Source: Candidatus Tokpelaia sp. JSC188 (GTDB lineage: Bacteria; Pseudomonadota; Alphaproteobacteria; Rhizobiales; Rhizobiaceae). Taken from it: a DNA stretch of 64,000 nt. The stretch spans positions 391,898 through 455,897 of the forward strand of contig QENB01000001.1 in NCBI GenBank assembly GCA_003331065.1, read 5' to 3'. The notes under the pieces are model-generated. The model made no database searches, had not been told where the DNA came from, and worked only from the letters and a program-made list of their open reading frames with translations. Made by a program: the position numbers and the translations under genes. Shown here in pieces: positions 9,539-18,796 of the stretch. The number at the start of each line of letters is the position of its first letter. Positions within the stretch are counted from its first letter, which is position 1.

Positions 9539-10125
9539 TGACCACATTTACTCCTCAATTCTATACAATCTTTGATTGCTTTTTTTATGAAAGCCTTGTT
9601 AACAGACCTACCAATAAGCTTTTGTACAATTCTTGCTGCTTCTACTTCAGCAAGTACTCCAACATTTCGCAATGCCTTATCGCGAATATTTGAAATATGG
9701 CTTTTCGCTTCGGCAAGCTTGTTATTAAGTTCTACCTGAACAGTATATCGCTCTAATTCGGCCTTGGCTTTCGCTTTATCACTTGCTGTACTGACAATAG
9801 CATCAGCTCGCTTCCGCGCTTCAGAAAGACTTTTTTCACATGCAATAATAACTGCATCGGTTTCCTGTTTCATGCAGGTTGCATAATCAAGATCAGCTGT
9901 GATTTTATCATGGCGTGATCTAATAACATCACCAATCCGCGGTAATATCACCCGAGACATAAACAAATAAAAAAAACCAAAACAAATAAATAGCCAGAAA
10001 ACATGCGATTCAAAAAACGAAAAATCAAAAGGCGGAAATACACGATCAGCGTAACTGCCCGCAGAGGATCCTGCCTGAATCGCAGCATGTTTATCAATCT
10101 GCGAATAAGGTGTGGATACTAACAT
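9535..10125 (-). CDS. ATP synthase F0 subunit b' (second b-type subunit)
   Basis: Forms the heterodimeric peripheral stalk with b, 196 aa. An N-terminal extension is followed by a membrane helix near HVFWLFICFGFFYLFMSRVI, then a long coiled-coil segment. Duplicated b/b' subunits are typical of alphaproteobacteria. The start at 10125 (MLVSTPYSQ) is favoured over the ATG at 10134 because AAGGA lies about 8 bases before it and relatives start similarly. It is often labelled atpG or atpF2 in rhizobial annotations. A gap of about 150 bases separates it from atpE, and no terminator is visible there. Confidence 0.93.
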   Translation of the reverse strand: MLVSTPYSQIDKHAAIQAGSSAGSYADRVFPPFDFSFFESHVFWLFICFGFFYLFMSRVILPRIGDVIRSRHDKITADLDYATCMKQETDAVIIACEKSLSEARKRADAIVSTASDKAKAKAELERYTVQVELNNKLAEAKSHISNIRDKALRNVGVLAEVEAARIVQKLIGRSVNKAFIKKAIKDCIELRSKCGQ

Positions 10126-10276
10126 GCATTTCATCCTTCATGTAAGAGCTTAAAACTTTAATAAGAGAGACTATTACCAAATTCTATAAGTTCGTAAAAT
10201 CGACTAAAACCAACCCAATTAGCTACATCATGCAGAGATCAATGAATAACAGCGAAAATTAAGATTTTTTAGCTGA

Positions 10277-10504
10277 CTAAACAGCAAACAGCAAAAGAAG
10301 CGCAATAAGAAGCGAAAAAATACCTAGAGCCTCAGTCACAGCAAAAGCAAATACTAAACGGCCAAATTGGCTATCAGCGGCAGACGGATTGCGCAGAGCG
10401 CCAGACAAATAGCTGCCAAAGATGTTACCCAATCCAAGAGCCGCCCCTGCCATACCGAAACAGGCAAGACCAGCACCAATGTATTTTGCAGCTTCTACTT
10501 CCAT
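10277..10504 (-). CDS. atpE: ATP synthase F0 subunit c
   Basis: Proton-carrying rotor-ring subunit, 75 aa, a two-helix hairpin. The first helix has the Gly/Ala-rich GAGLACFGMAGAALGLG pattern; the polar loop contains RNPSAADSQFGR; the second helix contains TEALGIFSLLIALL, with Glu as the expected proton-binding carboxylate. Start at 10504 (MEVEAAKYIGAG) with GAGGAG about 6 bases upstream; the open frame continues upstream but is not family-like. The sequence is nearly that of Brucella. No Na+-binding signature is seen, so it is probably proton-driven. Confidence 0.97.
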   Translation of the reverse strand: MEVEAAKYIGAGLACFGMAGAALGLGNIFGSYLSGALRNPSAADSQFGRLVFAFAVTEALGIFSLLIALLLLFAV

Positions 10505-10561
10505 TTTATTCTCCTCTGAATTAAAGCGCAAATTTCAGTTTAGCGGATATCCGCTGTTTTC

Positions 10562-11317
10562 TTAATGACCTGGATGTACTACATCGTTAAGATACATACA
10601 GGTCAGAATAGTAAAGACATAGGCCTGCAGAAATGCGACCAAGAACTCAAGTGCCGTGATAGCAATGCTCATAAGTAAAGGCAGGATAGATCCTCCGATC
10701 CCGATTGGTCCTAATCCTGTCATCAAAACAACAAAGCCTGCAAAAACCTTGAGGGTGATATGCCCGGCCAGCATATTGGCAAAAAGCCGTACTGATAAAC
10801 TGATAGGACGTGATAAGAACGAAATCACCTCAATCACTGTTACGAGTGGTAAAATGACAATGGGCACATCGCTTGGCATAAAGAGCCTTAAGAAACGAAC
10901 CCCATGCTTATAAAAACCACAAAAAATTACCGCTAGAATTACTAGCATTGCTAAGCAAAAAGTGATCGTAATTTGGGATGTAACTGTATAGAAATATGGG
11001 AAGAGCCCAATGAAATTGGCAACAAGCACAAAAATAAATAGCGAAAAGACAAACGGGAAAAATTCCATACTTTCCTGACCAGCCGCTTCCCGTAATTTCA
11101 ATGCAACAAATTCATAGGCTATCTCTGATATAGACTGCACACGAGTTGGCACAATCTCCCGGGTTGAAGATGCCAAAAATAAAAATAGCGAAGAAACAAT
11201 AACTGTCATCATCATGAAAAGTGATACATTTGTGAACGAGAAATCTAACTCGCCAAATGGCATGTTTATTAAGCGCAAAACCTCAAACTGATGAATTGGA
11301 TCTGGACTTTTTTTCAA
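10562..11317 (-). CDS. atpB: ATP synthase F0 subunit a
   Basis: Membrane subunit that forms the proton half-channels against the c-ring, 251 aa. The essential Arg sits in the conserved [17 protein letters not shown] segment of the penultimate helices. The C-terminus [11 protein letters not shown] is typical of Rhizobiales. The start is TTG at 11317 with GAGG 7 bases upstream. The gene begins shortly after the dead atpI, so it probably still uses the promoter upstream of atpI. The N-terminal stretch DPIHQFEV matches Brucella AtpB. Confidence 0.97.
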   Translation of the reverse strand: MKKSPDPIHQFEVLRLINMPFGELDFSFTNVSLFMMMTVIVSSLFLFLASSTREIVPTRVQSISEIAYEFVALKLREAAGQESMEFFPFVFSLFIFVLVANFIGLFPYFYTVTSQITITFCLAMLVILAVIFCGFYKHGVRFLRLFMPSDVPIVILPLVTVIEVISFLSRPISLSVRLFANMLAGHITLKVFAGFVVLMTGLGPIGIGGSILPLLMSIAITALEFLVAFLQAYVFTILTCMYLNDVVHPGH

Positions 11318-11345
11318 CTTACAACCTCATTCCAGTATTCTTTAT

Positions 11346-11728
11346 TCAAACCTTACCCTTATTTTGCGGAATAATCCTACCAGTGATAATTCCTTCAGAC
11401 CGCAACACATTCAGTACAACAGTAATAAATCCCAGAAAAAGAACCACAACGGAATCCCCAAAGAGACACGCCTGTCAACTAATTAAATCCAAGTTCTAGG
11501 ATAATACCAGTCAGTAATAACTTCTGCTAAAAACTCACTTAATAGCTTAATTGCCCGTTTAGTTCTCTGTAACGTATTTTGTTTTGCCGTTTTTTTTTCT
11601 GAGTGCTCTAACAGGCCCTTGTATTTGAGTTCCTTCTCAAGCACGGATCGTTGCTTGTCTAGTTGATAAAACTGAAGGACGTGCTTCTGACTATCAGTCG
11701 ACACGCTGGTTTTTTCCTCGAAAGCCAT
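11346..11728 (-). pseudogene. atpI: Frameshifted atpI (ATP synthase assembly factor)
   Basis: An 81-codon frame starts at 11728 with GGAGAG 6 bases upstream. It reads RTKRAIKLLSEFLAEV, the AtpI approach to its first helix, then goes off frame and stops at 11483. The next frame continues LLTGIILELGFN, hits TAG, and resumes LTGVSLWGF, matching the GIGW...GTSPWG region. A third frame gives VVVLFLGFITVVLNVLRS, the usual AtpI C-terminus. So two frameshifts and one in-frame stop break a recognisable gene. AtpI helps c-ring assembly and is dispensable in several bacteria. The position before atpB is the normal atpI position. Confidence 0.85.
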
Positions 11729-11977
11729 CCATTACTCTCCAAAATTCTAACCTTACCAACTTGCTACGCAACATATTGGTACCGAAAGCATTCGTCAAGA
11801 TCAGAAATACCGTACCCCAAATCGATTAAGTTATGAGTTAATTTAATTAACAAACGATTATACTGAAGGGTATTATTGCGGAGGTACAAGCAGGTTTGGG
11901 AATTACCCTTAAATCAGAATGGTTTTTCTTTTTTTACGATAGAAATGTGTATCAACTAGCGCTTTTGCAGTGAAGTG

Positions 11978-12004
11978 ATCGGGGCGCAGCGCCTATAGCC
12001 CGAT
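11978..12004. other. GC-rich nested hairpin
   Basis: ATCGGG (11978-11983) pairs with CCCGAT (11999-12004). Inside it GGCGC (11983-11987) pairs with GCGCC (11989-11993). It is GC-rich amid very AT-rich sequence and has no T-run, so it is not a standard terminator. It may be a relic of coding sequence. Confidence 0.4.
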
Positions 12005-12100
12005 TGCATTCAGATTTAGAAAAGAATGATTTTTATAATCAGTAGACATTTTTCTCTTTGATTTTAATTGTGCATAAGCCTTAAATTGGCACACCTAAAA

Positions 12101-12220
12101 CTTATCCGACAACAATTGTATCAAAATTATACATGCCTAGAATGATGCTAAGCAGATCTCTGCTCAACAAAGACAATCAGACATTAAGGCGATTTATTTG
12201 TGGTTTGATAATTGAAAATA
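12101..12220. repeat. Dispersed repeat A, copy 1
   Basis: About 120 bases alignable with 50260-50383. The shared core includes ACAATTGTATCAAAATTATA, then GCTAAGCAGATCTCTGCT and TTAAGGCGATTTATTTGT. It contains the inverted repeat AGCAGA/TCTGCT. Both copies differ by substitutions and small indels. It could encode a short peptide fragment, but no protein family was recognised. Confidence 0.75.
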
Positions 12221-13321
12221 ATAGAACAAAGAACCTTATCAAAGTATCAGTGCTCTGAAATTTATCAATTAGGCAGATAGTAACATTGCTATCGGTTTAG
12301 CCAGATCCAAAATAGTAAATCTTTTCCTCATAATTATTACCAGTAAAAATCATCGCGTACCTGGCGGATATCTCTAAACATTATGGTACTTATCTGTAGT
12401 GGTCATTAATTTTGGCAGTTTTGTCAATCATACAACAAAAAAAGTCTAAAATTTGTATTTCTGTTTTTGAGGAAAAATCCTTTCTTTCTAAATAATCACA
12501 TCTCGACGAAGTAGAAACCAAAAATTTATGCAGCATTCATTAATAAATTAGGATGAAAATTTACAAAAATCTCCTTATAAATAAAACTTCTTGAAGGTTT
12601 TGCAAAAAATTCGATCAACTCTGCAAACCGCAAACAATCGAAGTTTTGTGATCACCTCCTATATTACGATACAAATTTTATCAATGGCACAATCGTTTCT
12701 AGATTTGAGGGTTTTATTACAAATCAATAACGCAAATTTGAGATCTTGCGCGATCAATGACCACATCAGACAACGACTACTACAGCACATTGTACAGGCT
12801 CATTGAGCGATGTTCTTCACGTCTTATAAAAGAATATGACTTAGTTTGAACTAACATTGGTTTGACTAATCGTGAAAAGAGGTAAATCAATATTACAGAT
12901 TGTGTGCTAAAAACAGATATAAATATTATAAATGGCATAAAATGCGAAATGCAAGACAGAACAGAAACGTTTTTTCATTGAAAGGAAAGTGCCTTTGATT
13001 CCTAAAAAATTTTATGCTTTATTTATTCAGTCTTTACCGGATCAAGGCATATCATTGCGCCATAAATTCTTACTGAATGTGCATAAAAAAGGAGTAGTAA
13101 AAAATCCACTTGATAAACATTGAAAATGTCAGACTGAATCGCAAACAAACAATCTCGGTATAACTTATACCATCTCACGCGTAAGCGACTCATAAGTATA
13201 TTCAATAAAAGATAGGTCTTGTATTTCTCTTCAGGCTTGCCCTACATGTAAAAGGTGCTTTTATTACAACAATATCATTATTTTCTGTTGCTATTTTTAA
13301 TGGTTTAAGCTTTATTTTCCA

Positions 13322-13903
13322 ATGAAAAAACACGTTTTTTCCCTGCCAAATCTTTTAACTTATGAGAGGATCATAGCAGTTCCACTTGTAGTCCTGTGTT
13401 TTTTTCTGGAAGGACGTCTCAAATCAAGTGACCCAGCACGCTGGTCTGCTTTTCTTATGTTTTTTATTGCTAGTATAACAGATTTTTTTGATGGTTATCT
13501 TGCGCGGATATGGCAGCAAACGTCTGATTTTGGCCGCATCTTGGATCCAATAGCTGACAAACTGCTTGTTTCGTCATGTCTTTTGCTGCTTGCAGCAGAT
13601 GGAACGATTGCCGGATGGACATTGTGGGCTGCTATCATTATTCTCTGCCGTGAGATACTTGTTTCAGGCCTACGTGAATATCTAGCCGAACTCAAAGTCA
13701 GTATGCCTGTATCGCGCATGGGAAAATGGAAAACAGCTGTACAGCTAATAGCGCTTAGCTTCCTTCTTATAGGTCCAGCAGGAGAAAGGTTTTTGCCCCA
13801 TATAACTTTTTTGGGGCTTATATTGCTATGGATTGCTGCCATCTTGACATTAATAACCGGTTGGGACTATTTTCGCGCAGGATTAAAACACGTCATCAAT
13901 TAA
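13322..13903 (+). CDS. pgsA: CDP-diacylglycerol-glycerol-3-phosphate 3-phosphatidyltransferase
   Basis: Inner-membrane enzyme that makes phosphatidylglycerol phosphate from CDP-diacylglycerol, 193 aa with several membrane helices. The CDP-alcohol phosphotransferase signature D-x2-DG-x2-AR-x8-G-x3-D-x3-D is complete in the stretch DFFDGYLAR...GRILDPIADK at about residues 58-80. The N-terminus SLPNLLTYERIIAVPLV is typical. It lies alone between gene-poor gaps; the usual rhizobial neighbours uvrC and moaD/moaE are not seen. No clear ribosome-binding site precedes the ATG. Confidence 0.95.
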   Translation: MKKHVFSLPNLLTYERIIAVPLVVLCFFLEGRLKSSDPARWSAFLMFFIASITDFFDGYLARIWQQTSDFGRILDPIADKLLVSSCLLLLAADGTIAGWTLWAAIIILCREILVSGLREYLAELKVSMPVSRMGKWKTAVQLIALSFLLIGPAGERFLPHITFLGLILLWIAAILTLITGWDYFRAGLKHVIN

Positions 13904-14341
13904 AATTGAGTTATATATTTCCAAAGGATACTGCCTCATCCCATCTGATATAAAAGGCTGAGATCAGTAGCATTTAGGTTTCTGTTCTTCTAGAAAAGAG
14001 CAACTTAAAAAGAGAATTTTGATCTAAAAGTCTCATGATGGTAAAGGCAATTTTAGCACTTACAATCGAATATTGTTCTGGAGAAGCATGTTAATTTCTT
14101 AAAATTCAGTTATAGTCACTATCTGATTAAGCGATCATGATCATGAAGAGAGGGGGAAGTATCCATTATAAACAACAACCAGGCTACGCAGTCAAATGAG
14201 TTGAGTAGAACACAGATCTTTCCGAAAAATTCCCTTTACATTATGCATCAAACATAAGTGCGCAAATAGTTCACAAGAGTTATGTGTGAAACACGATATT
14301 TCTCTTTTCTCAAAGAAAAAGAACAAATTAGCTTATGAGAA
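13904..14341. other. Gap of about 440 bases, nothing recognised
   Basis: AT-rich sequence between convergent pgsA and ndk. No gene remnant, tRNA or T-tailed hairpin was identified. Confidence 0.5.
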
Positions 14342-14764
14342 TCATCCAACGATTTCAGTTTTTGAAAACCAATAGGAAATTTCACTCTCTGCAGTTTCTG
14401 GAGTATCTGAGCCGTGAATCGAGTTTTTAGTAATTGATAGTGCAAAAGTTCTGCGGATTGTGCCTTTAGCGGCTTCAGCTGGGTTGGTTGCACCCATGAT
14501 ATAACGATTTCTAGCAATAGCATTTTCGCCTTTTAAAACCTGAACAATGGTAGGGCCGGAAGACATAAATTCAGTCAACTCTGCGAAGAATGGGCGTTCC
14601 CTGTGAATAGCATAAAAATCTTCTGCGTCGCGTAGGCCCATCCAGACACGTTTAGAGCCAATTACACGTAATCCGGCATCTTCCAGCATCTTTGTGATGG
14701 CGCCAGTAAGATTACGGTGCGTTGCATCCGGTTTGATCATAGAAAATGTACGCTCGACAGCCAT
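14342..14764 (-). CDS. ndk: Nucleoside diphosphate kinase
   Basis: Transfers the gamma phosphate of ATP to nucleoside diphosphates through a phospho-histidine, 140 aa. The active-site motif NSIHGSD (His about 117) is present, as are the N-terminal [12 protein letters not shown] and the GATNPAEA segment. Sequence and length match Rhizobiales Ndk closely. AGGTAGG lies about 6 bases before the ATG, and a plausible promoter lies 30-60 bases upstream (14797-14826). Confidence 0.98.
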   Translation of the reverse strand: MAVERTFSMIKPDATHRNLTGAITKMLEDAGLRVIGSKRVWMGLRDAEDFYAIHRERPFFAELTEFMSSGPTIVQVLKGENAIARNRYIMGATNPAEAAKGTIRRTFALSITKNSIHGSDTPETAESEISYWFSKTEIVG

Positions 14765-15105
14765 TTAACCTACCTTTTTTGCAAAATCGAAGACCGATTG
14801 TACTTTACATTGAGAGCTTTTGCCAAGGTTCAAAAAATAATAAACTAATAAATTTAATTTTGTGCTTTCTTTCATGATGAAAATAAACAGGTTAAATATA
14901 CTCTACAATTGATATCTAGGAGATAAATAAAGCTCAATCGAGTATATTAGGTTAATTTGATATTGTTCAAGCAAAACTCAGAGAATAGATAGAACATCCA
15001 CAATGATGAATCCCTGATCCGTGCTGGTAGACTTTATATTTGAGATTTTAAGATTTACTTAAAGTATCTTTCAAGAGAAGGAGGTACCTTCTCAAAATCA
15101 CTTCC
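14765..15105. other. Gap of 341 bases holding the ndk promoter
   Basis: AT-rich spacer between ndk and the small membrane-protein gene. It contains the ndk promoter-like pair at 14797-14826. Nothing else was recognised. Confidence 0.5.
14797..14826 (-). promoter_or_regulatory. Probable ndk promoter
   Basis: On the minus strand, TTGGCA (14826-14821) and TACAAT (14802-14797) are spaced by 18 bases and lie 33 bases before the ndk ATG. Confidence 0.5.
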
Positions 15106-15399
15106 TTAAAAAAATAAAAACCATAAAATCAAACACAAAAAAAATGACATCGCTATCTTAAAAAATCGGGAAAAGATGCATGATGCAAAACATGATAACA
15201 AAACAGCATAGACCGCCGCTAGCAATAAAAAGGCGATATCAGCGGCTAAGATTACATGCTCTTTCTCAAAAAATGATGAGAAAATATGTGTAAGACCAAA
15301 ACATTGGGATGTTAGCAATCCCAAAGTTGCAGCCCATAAGGTGGTTAATATCCGTTTACACATTGCTTTTATTATGATTTCCTTACTTAAGCCTTGCAT
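15106..15399 (-). CDS. Small hydrophobic membrane protein, function unknown
   Basis: 97-codon frame with three hydrophobic segments (about residues 17-35, 47-70 and 78-97), ending directly in the last hydrophobic stretch WFLFF. The start is uncertain: the ATG at 15399 has no ribosome-binding site, and the ATG at 15363 (MCKRILTTLW) follows AAGGAA at a long distance. It lies between ndk and holC on the same strand. No family was recognised. The amino-acid make-up is plausible for a real inner-membrane protein, but it could be a chance frame in AT-rich DNA. Confidence 0.45.
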   Translation of the reverse strand: MQGLSKEIIIKAMCKRILTTLWAATLGLLTSQCFGLTHIFSSFFEKEHVILAADIAFLLLAAVYAVLLSCFASCIFSRFFKIAMSFFLCLILWFLFF

Positions 15400-15490
15400 G
15401 TCAGATCATGAGCAAAATTTCTCAAGATTTTAGGACAAAAAAGCCCCTATGAGCCTAGTTGCAAAAGAAATAATTAAATTATTAAGCGCA

Positions 15491-15940
15491 TTAAACCCTC
15501 TTTTTCCAACGTTTATTTGGCATCTGCTGCCAACAAGTCAACATATGCCCTTTGTTTTTTAAAAATCCCCAGTCTTGCCGCGCCCTGGCAAGCTGCCCAA
15601 TATCATGCCCATCGAACATAATAACAAGGCGATCATAATTTTCTGGATCATGGCATTGCGTACCTTCCACACAGAAACGTACCTGCGAAACGTTAGGATT
15701 ATCAGTGCTAGTTGTCAGAAATACCGGCTGTTCTTCCTGCAACTTATCTAAGTTTGATCCATGAGCGATAAAAGAAATATCCGACCAATTCCATAACAGC
15801 GCATCAATGGCGTTACGGCGTTCCTCTGTTGCAAACTGAATTACCACTCGCCAGCCGCGCTGTAACGAATGCTCAACCAATCCTGGTAGTGTATCATCGA
15901 GCTTTGATTCAGTAAGATGATAAAAAAAAATCTCGCTCAT
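15491..15940 (-). CDS. holC: DNA polymerase III chi subunit
   Basis: Clamp-loader accessory subunit that links the replisome to single-strand binding protein, 149 aa. The start MSEIFFYHLTESKLDDTLPGLVEHSLQRGW and the later VIMFDGHD segment are typical of alphaproteobacterial HolC. GAGGAA lies 7 bases before the ATG at 15940. In relatives pepA (leucyl aminopeptidase) sits beside holC, divergent from lptF; it is missing here. The C-terminus ends in a basic KRWKKRV. Confidence 0.92.
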   Translation of the reverse strand: MSEIFFYHLTESKLDDTLPGLVEHSLQRGWRVVIQFATEERRNAIDALLWNWSDISFIAHGSNLDKLQEEQPVFLTTSTDNPNVSQVRFCVEGTQCHDPENYDRLVIMFDGHDIGQLARARQDWGFLKNKGHMLTCWQQMPNKRWKKRV

Positions 15941-16524
15941 GAGCCAATTCCTCGTAATAGTCGATAAAACATCAAGCCTGCATTATTACATGGAAATAGC
16001 ATTCCTCTATAAACGCACGCCCCTAATTAAGACTTCTAATCAACAGTAATTATTACTTTAAAGAGTCTTATGATTAGAATCTTTTCCTTCTAAATACCGA
16101 TTAGTTAATAATTATCATTTTAATCAATACTCGCTCAATTTTAGCGCAATCTTTCAAAGATTTTTGTGTTCTTTGCAGCAATCCATTGCCTTTGATGATT
16201 AAAGGTTTTACCTATTGCCTACATAATATTCTAATATATTTTGGAATGCCCCTTTTGAATTTTATCGTCTTCGAACAATTGGTTATCTATTTTCCTAGGA
16301 TTTTACAGCTAAGTTTTGAGATTTTATGTTTGATGTTATCACTATCAAAAACGATAAGTACATTCTCCTTCTAAATCATGAATAGCTTAAAATTTCCTGT
16401 AACAAAATTTGCATTACTTCAATTATTGACGCATCTTCTTCACTTGCCCCTCTTGAAACAAGAATTTTAAGCGGTATACCATGGACCTATTATCCTTAAA
16501 TACCAGAGACATAAGCCATCCGTC
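15941..16524. other. Gap of 584 bases where pepA is expected
   Basis: AT-rich sequence between divergent holC and lptF. Relatives carry pepA here. I saw no PepA motif in any frame. An open frame at 16186-16374 looks like chance. The lptF and holC promoters should lie in it, but none is convincing by eye. Confidence 0.5.
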
Positions 16525-17706
16525 ATGTATCTGATCGAATTATATATTCTACGACGTGTTCTCGTATTATTTCTTGCCGTTTTCATAGCAGCCATAGGGC
16601 TTACTTGGACAGCACAGGTTTTAACGAGAATCGATTTCTTAACAACAAATAGCCAGACGTTCTTGACTATACTCAAACTCTCTTTCCTATTTATTCCCTC
16701 TGCCATACCGCTAGTTATGCCTTTTGCCCTTGTGATCGCCGTCAGCCAGGTATTCTCAATTATGAATCAGGATACAGAATTTGTTATTATCGATGCTGCT
16801 GGCAGCACGCGCTTGGTTATTTGGCGTCCGGTTCTTATCCTTGGGGTATGTCTTTCATTCTTTTCCTTTTTTATTACAAATTTCATTGCTCCTCATGCTC
16901 GTCTTAATATGCGACGGATGCTAGAAGCTGTTCATTCGAGCCTTATAAATACATTTCTTCAAGAAGGCAGCTTTCGGGAAGTAGGACAAGGAATTTATCT
17001 TGAGATAGGAGAACAGCGCACCAACGGTGATATTGGCTGCCTCTTTATCGTTGACCAAAGAAACCCAAGCTTTGATCTTTTTTACTATGCCATTAATGGT
17101 GTAATTGCAAACAACCAAAATGGTAATTTTTTGATCATGAAAGATGGTGAGATTCAGCGACGTGATAACAGAAGTGGCAATACGTCTATTATAAAATTTG
17201 ATACTTATACACTCAATCTGAGTGCATTTGCTTCTGTAAACCAAACGCTCACTATTTATCCAAAAGATCAATTCCTGACTTATCTTTTTAATCCAAATCC
17301 GAGTGATTCCTATTATCAACATCATACGCTAGAATATACTGCTGAACTACATAAGCGTTTTACCGAATGGCTTTATCCAATTGTGTTTGCTCTTATTGCC
17401 CTTGCCGTTGCTGGCAATGTTCGTTCTCATCGGGAAACACATATTTCTATTTCTTTCTTAGCAGTTTTATCATCCTTCTTGGTATATTGGGTCGCTTATT
17501 TTTTTGCTGAACGAGCAAAAAACGATCTTACCTATATACCCTTTCTTTATACCATCCCAATTAGTATTTCAATATTGTTGATTTTTATGCTTCTAACAAA
17601 CCGTCGTATCTGTCTACTCATACATTGGAGCGATGCTCTCTATCGTCTTTCCGATATATGGAGAAAAATAGGCAAAGGATATCATCATCCTGATAAAGGA
17701 ATATAA
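16525..17706 (+). CDS. lptF: LPS export ABC transporter permease LptF
   Basis: One of the two membrane subunits of the LptB2FG transporter that extracts lipopolysaccharide from the inner membrane, 393 aa. The layout is typical of the YjgP/YjgQ family: an N-terminal membrane pair, a helix pair near 55-110, a periplasmic beta-jellyroll domain (about 130-260), then three C-terminal helices. The N-terminus MYLIELYILRRVLVLFLAVF is family-like. It heads a tight run with lptG and lptD; one base separates it from lptG. No strong ribosome-binding site is visible. Confidence 0.94.
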   Translation: MYLIELYILRRVLVLFLAVFIAAIGLTWTAQVLTRIDFLTTNSQTFLTILKLSFLFIPSAIPLVMPFALVIAVSQVFSIMNQDTEFVIIDAAGSTRLVIWRPVLILGVCLSFFSFFITNFIAPHARLNMRRMLEAVHSSLINTFLQEGSFREVGQGIYLEIGEQRTNGDIGCLFIVDQRNPSFDLFYYAINGVIANNQNGNFLIMKDGEIQRRDNRSGNTSIIKFDTYTLNLSAFASVNQTLTIYPKDQFLTYLFNPNPSDSYYQHHTLEYTAELHKRFTEWLYPIVFALIALAVAGNVRSHRETHISISFLAVLSSFLVYWVAYFFAERAKNDLTYIPFLYTIPISISILLIFMLLTNRRICLLIHWSDALYRLSDIWRKIGKGYHHPDKGI

Positions 17707-17707
17707 C

Positions 17708-18796
17708 GTGACCAGCTGGACTCTTGGGCGTTATTTGCTTACGCGCTATACCAAGACTACCTTTTGTTTCCTTCTTGGTATTTTTTCCCTTGTTTTTTTG
17801 ATAGATTTTACAGAGAACTCAAGACGACTAGCTACTTTGCAAAATTATACCATCATTAAAGGACTGGCAATATCCATATTGCATATTCCCTTTGTTATGC
17901 AGCAAATTTTTCCTTTTATTGCTCTGTTTTCGGCTATGGCAACACTGATCTCACTTAATCGTCGATTTGAACTTGTTGTCATCCGTTCAATCGGCATTTC
18001 GACATGGCAGTTTCTGCTGCCTATCTGCTTAGGAGCATTTCTATTCGGTCTTTCCGTAATCCTTATCGTCAATCCACTGGCTGCATGGGGAGATGCAAAG
18101 TCACAAAATATTATTGCCAGCTGGCGAAGTAACTCTAACTACGTAACAGAGAACAATCGAGTTCCTTGGTTCACTCAGCGCACAAGCGAAGGTATCATAA
18201 TAATTGGAGCAAAAACAGTATTTAATCCAGGTCATACATTGCTTGATGCAACTTTTGTCCGTTTTAATAAAAATCAATCAATCCATGATTGGCTTAATGC
18301 AGATACAGCGAGGATTGAAAGCGGAAACTGGTTGCTTCTTAATGGCATACGCCATCAATTAGGGCAACCTCCTGAAAAATTTGATAAAATCCAAATTCCT
18401 ACTCAAATAAAAATTGAATTTCTTGAAGAGTATTTGAGCAATCCTCAAACGATTCCTTTTTATGAGCTTCCATATAAAATCCAAGTGGCTAAATCATTTG
18501 GCTATCCTGCCAACGAATTTGATATGTATTTACACTCAATAATTGCGTTACCGGCATTTTTGATTGCAATGACATTAATCGCAGCCACAGTTTCGTTAAA
18601 ATTCGTAAGGTTTGGACAATCGAATATGACGATTTTAAATGGAATTGCAGTGGGCTTCGTATTTTATGTCATAAATGTCTTAGTACAGGCTTTCGGAAAA
18701 GCAGGTTACATGCCACCTATTTTAGCAGCATGGATTCCTACATTGATTGCGATATTTTTTGGTGTTTCATTTTTACTCCAAAGAGAGGATGGATAA
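17708..18796 (+). CDS. lptG: LPS export ABC transporter permease LptG
   Basis: Partner permease of LptF in the LPS transport bridge, 362 aa. The start is GTG at 17708, preceded by AAGGA with 7 bases spacing. N-terminal TSWTLGRYLLTRYTKTTF, a periplasmic domain in the middle (about 125-260) and C-terminal helices fit the family. Its stop overlaps the lptD start (TAATG at 18794-18798), so the two are translationally coupled. Confidence 0.94.
   Translation: MTSWTLGRYLLTRYTKTTFCFLLGIFSLVFLIDFTENSRRLATLQNYTIIKGLAISILHIPFVMQQIFPFIALFSAMATLISLNRRFELVVIRSIGISTWQFLLPICLGAFLFGLSVILIVNPLAAWGDAKSQNIIASWRSNSNYVTENNRVPWFTQRTSEGIIIIGAKTVFNPGHTLLDATFVRFNKNQSIHDWLNADTARIESGNWLLLNGIRHQLGQPPEKFDKIQIPTQIKIEFLEEYLSNPQTIPFYELPYKIQVAKSFGYPANEFDMYLHSIIALPAFLIAMTLIAATVSLKFVRFGQSNMTILNGIAVGFVFYVINVLVQAFGKAGYMPPILAAWIPTLIAIFFGVSFLLQREDG

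Larger units (their letters stand above)
11729..13321. other. 1.6-kb gap without a recognisable gene
   Basis: AT-rich sequence between dead atpI and pgsA. It contains one copy of dispersed repeat A (12101-12220) and a GC-rich nested hairpin (11978-12004). Short open frames (for example 12591-12806) have no family resemblance or ribosome-binding site. In relatives pgsA often follows uvrC; no uvrC remnant was recognised. Confidence 0.6.

Noticed and set aside
12591..12806. 71-codon plus-strand frame in the atpI-pgsA gap
   Set aside because: No ribosome-binding site, no recognisable motif, and a composition expected by chance in AT-rich DNA.
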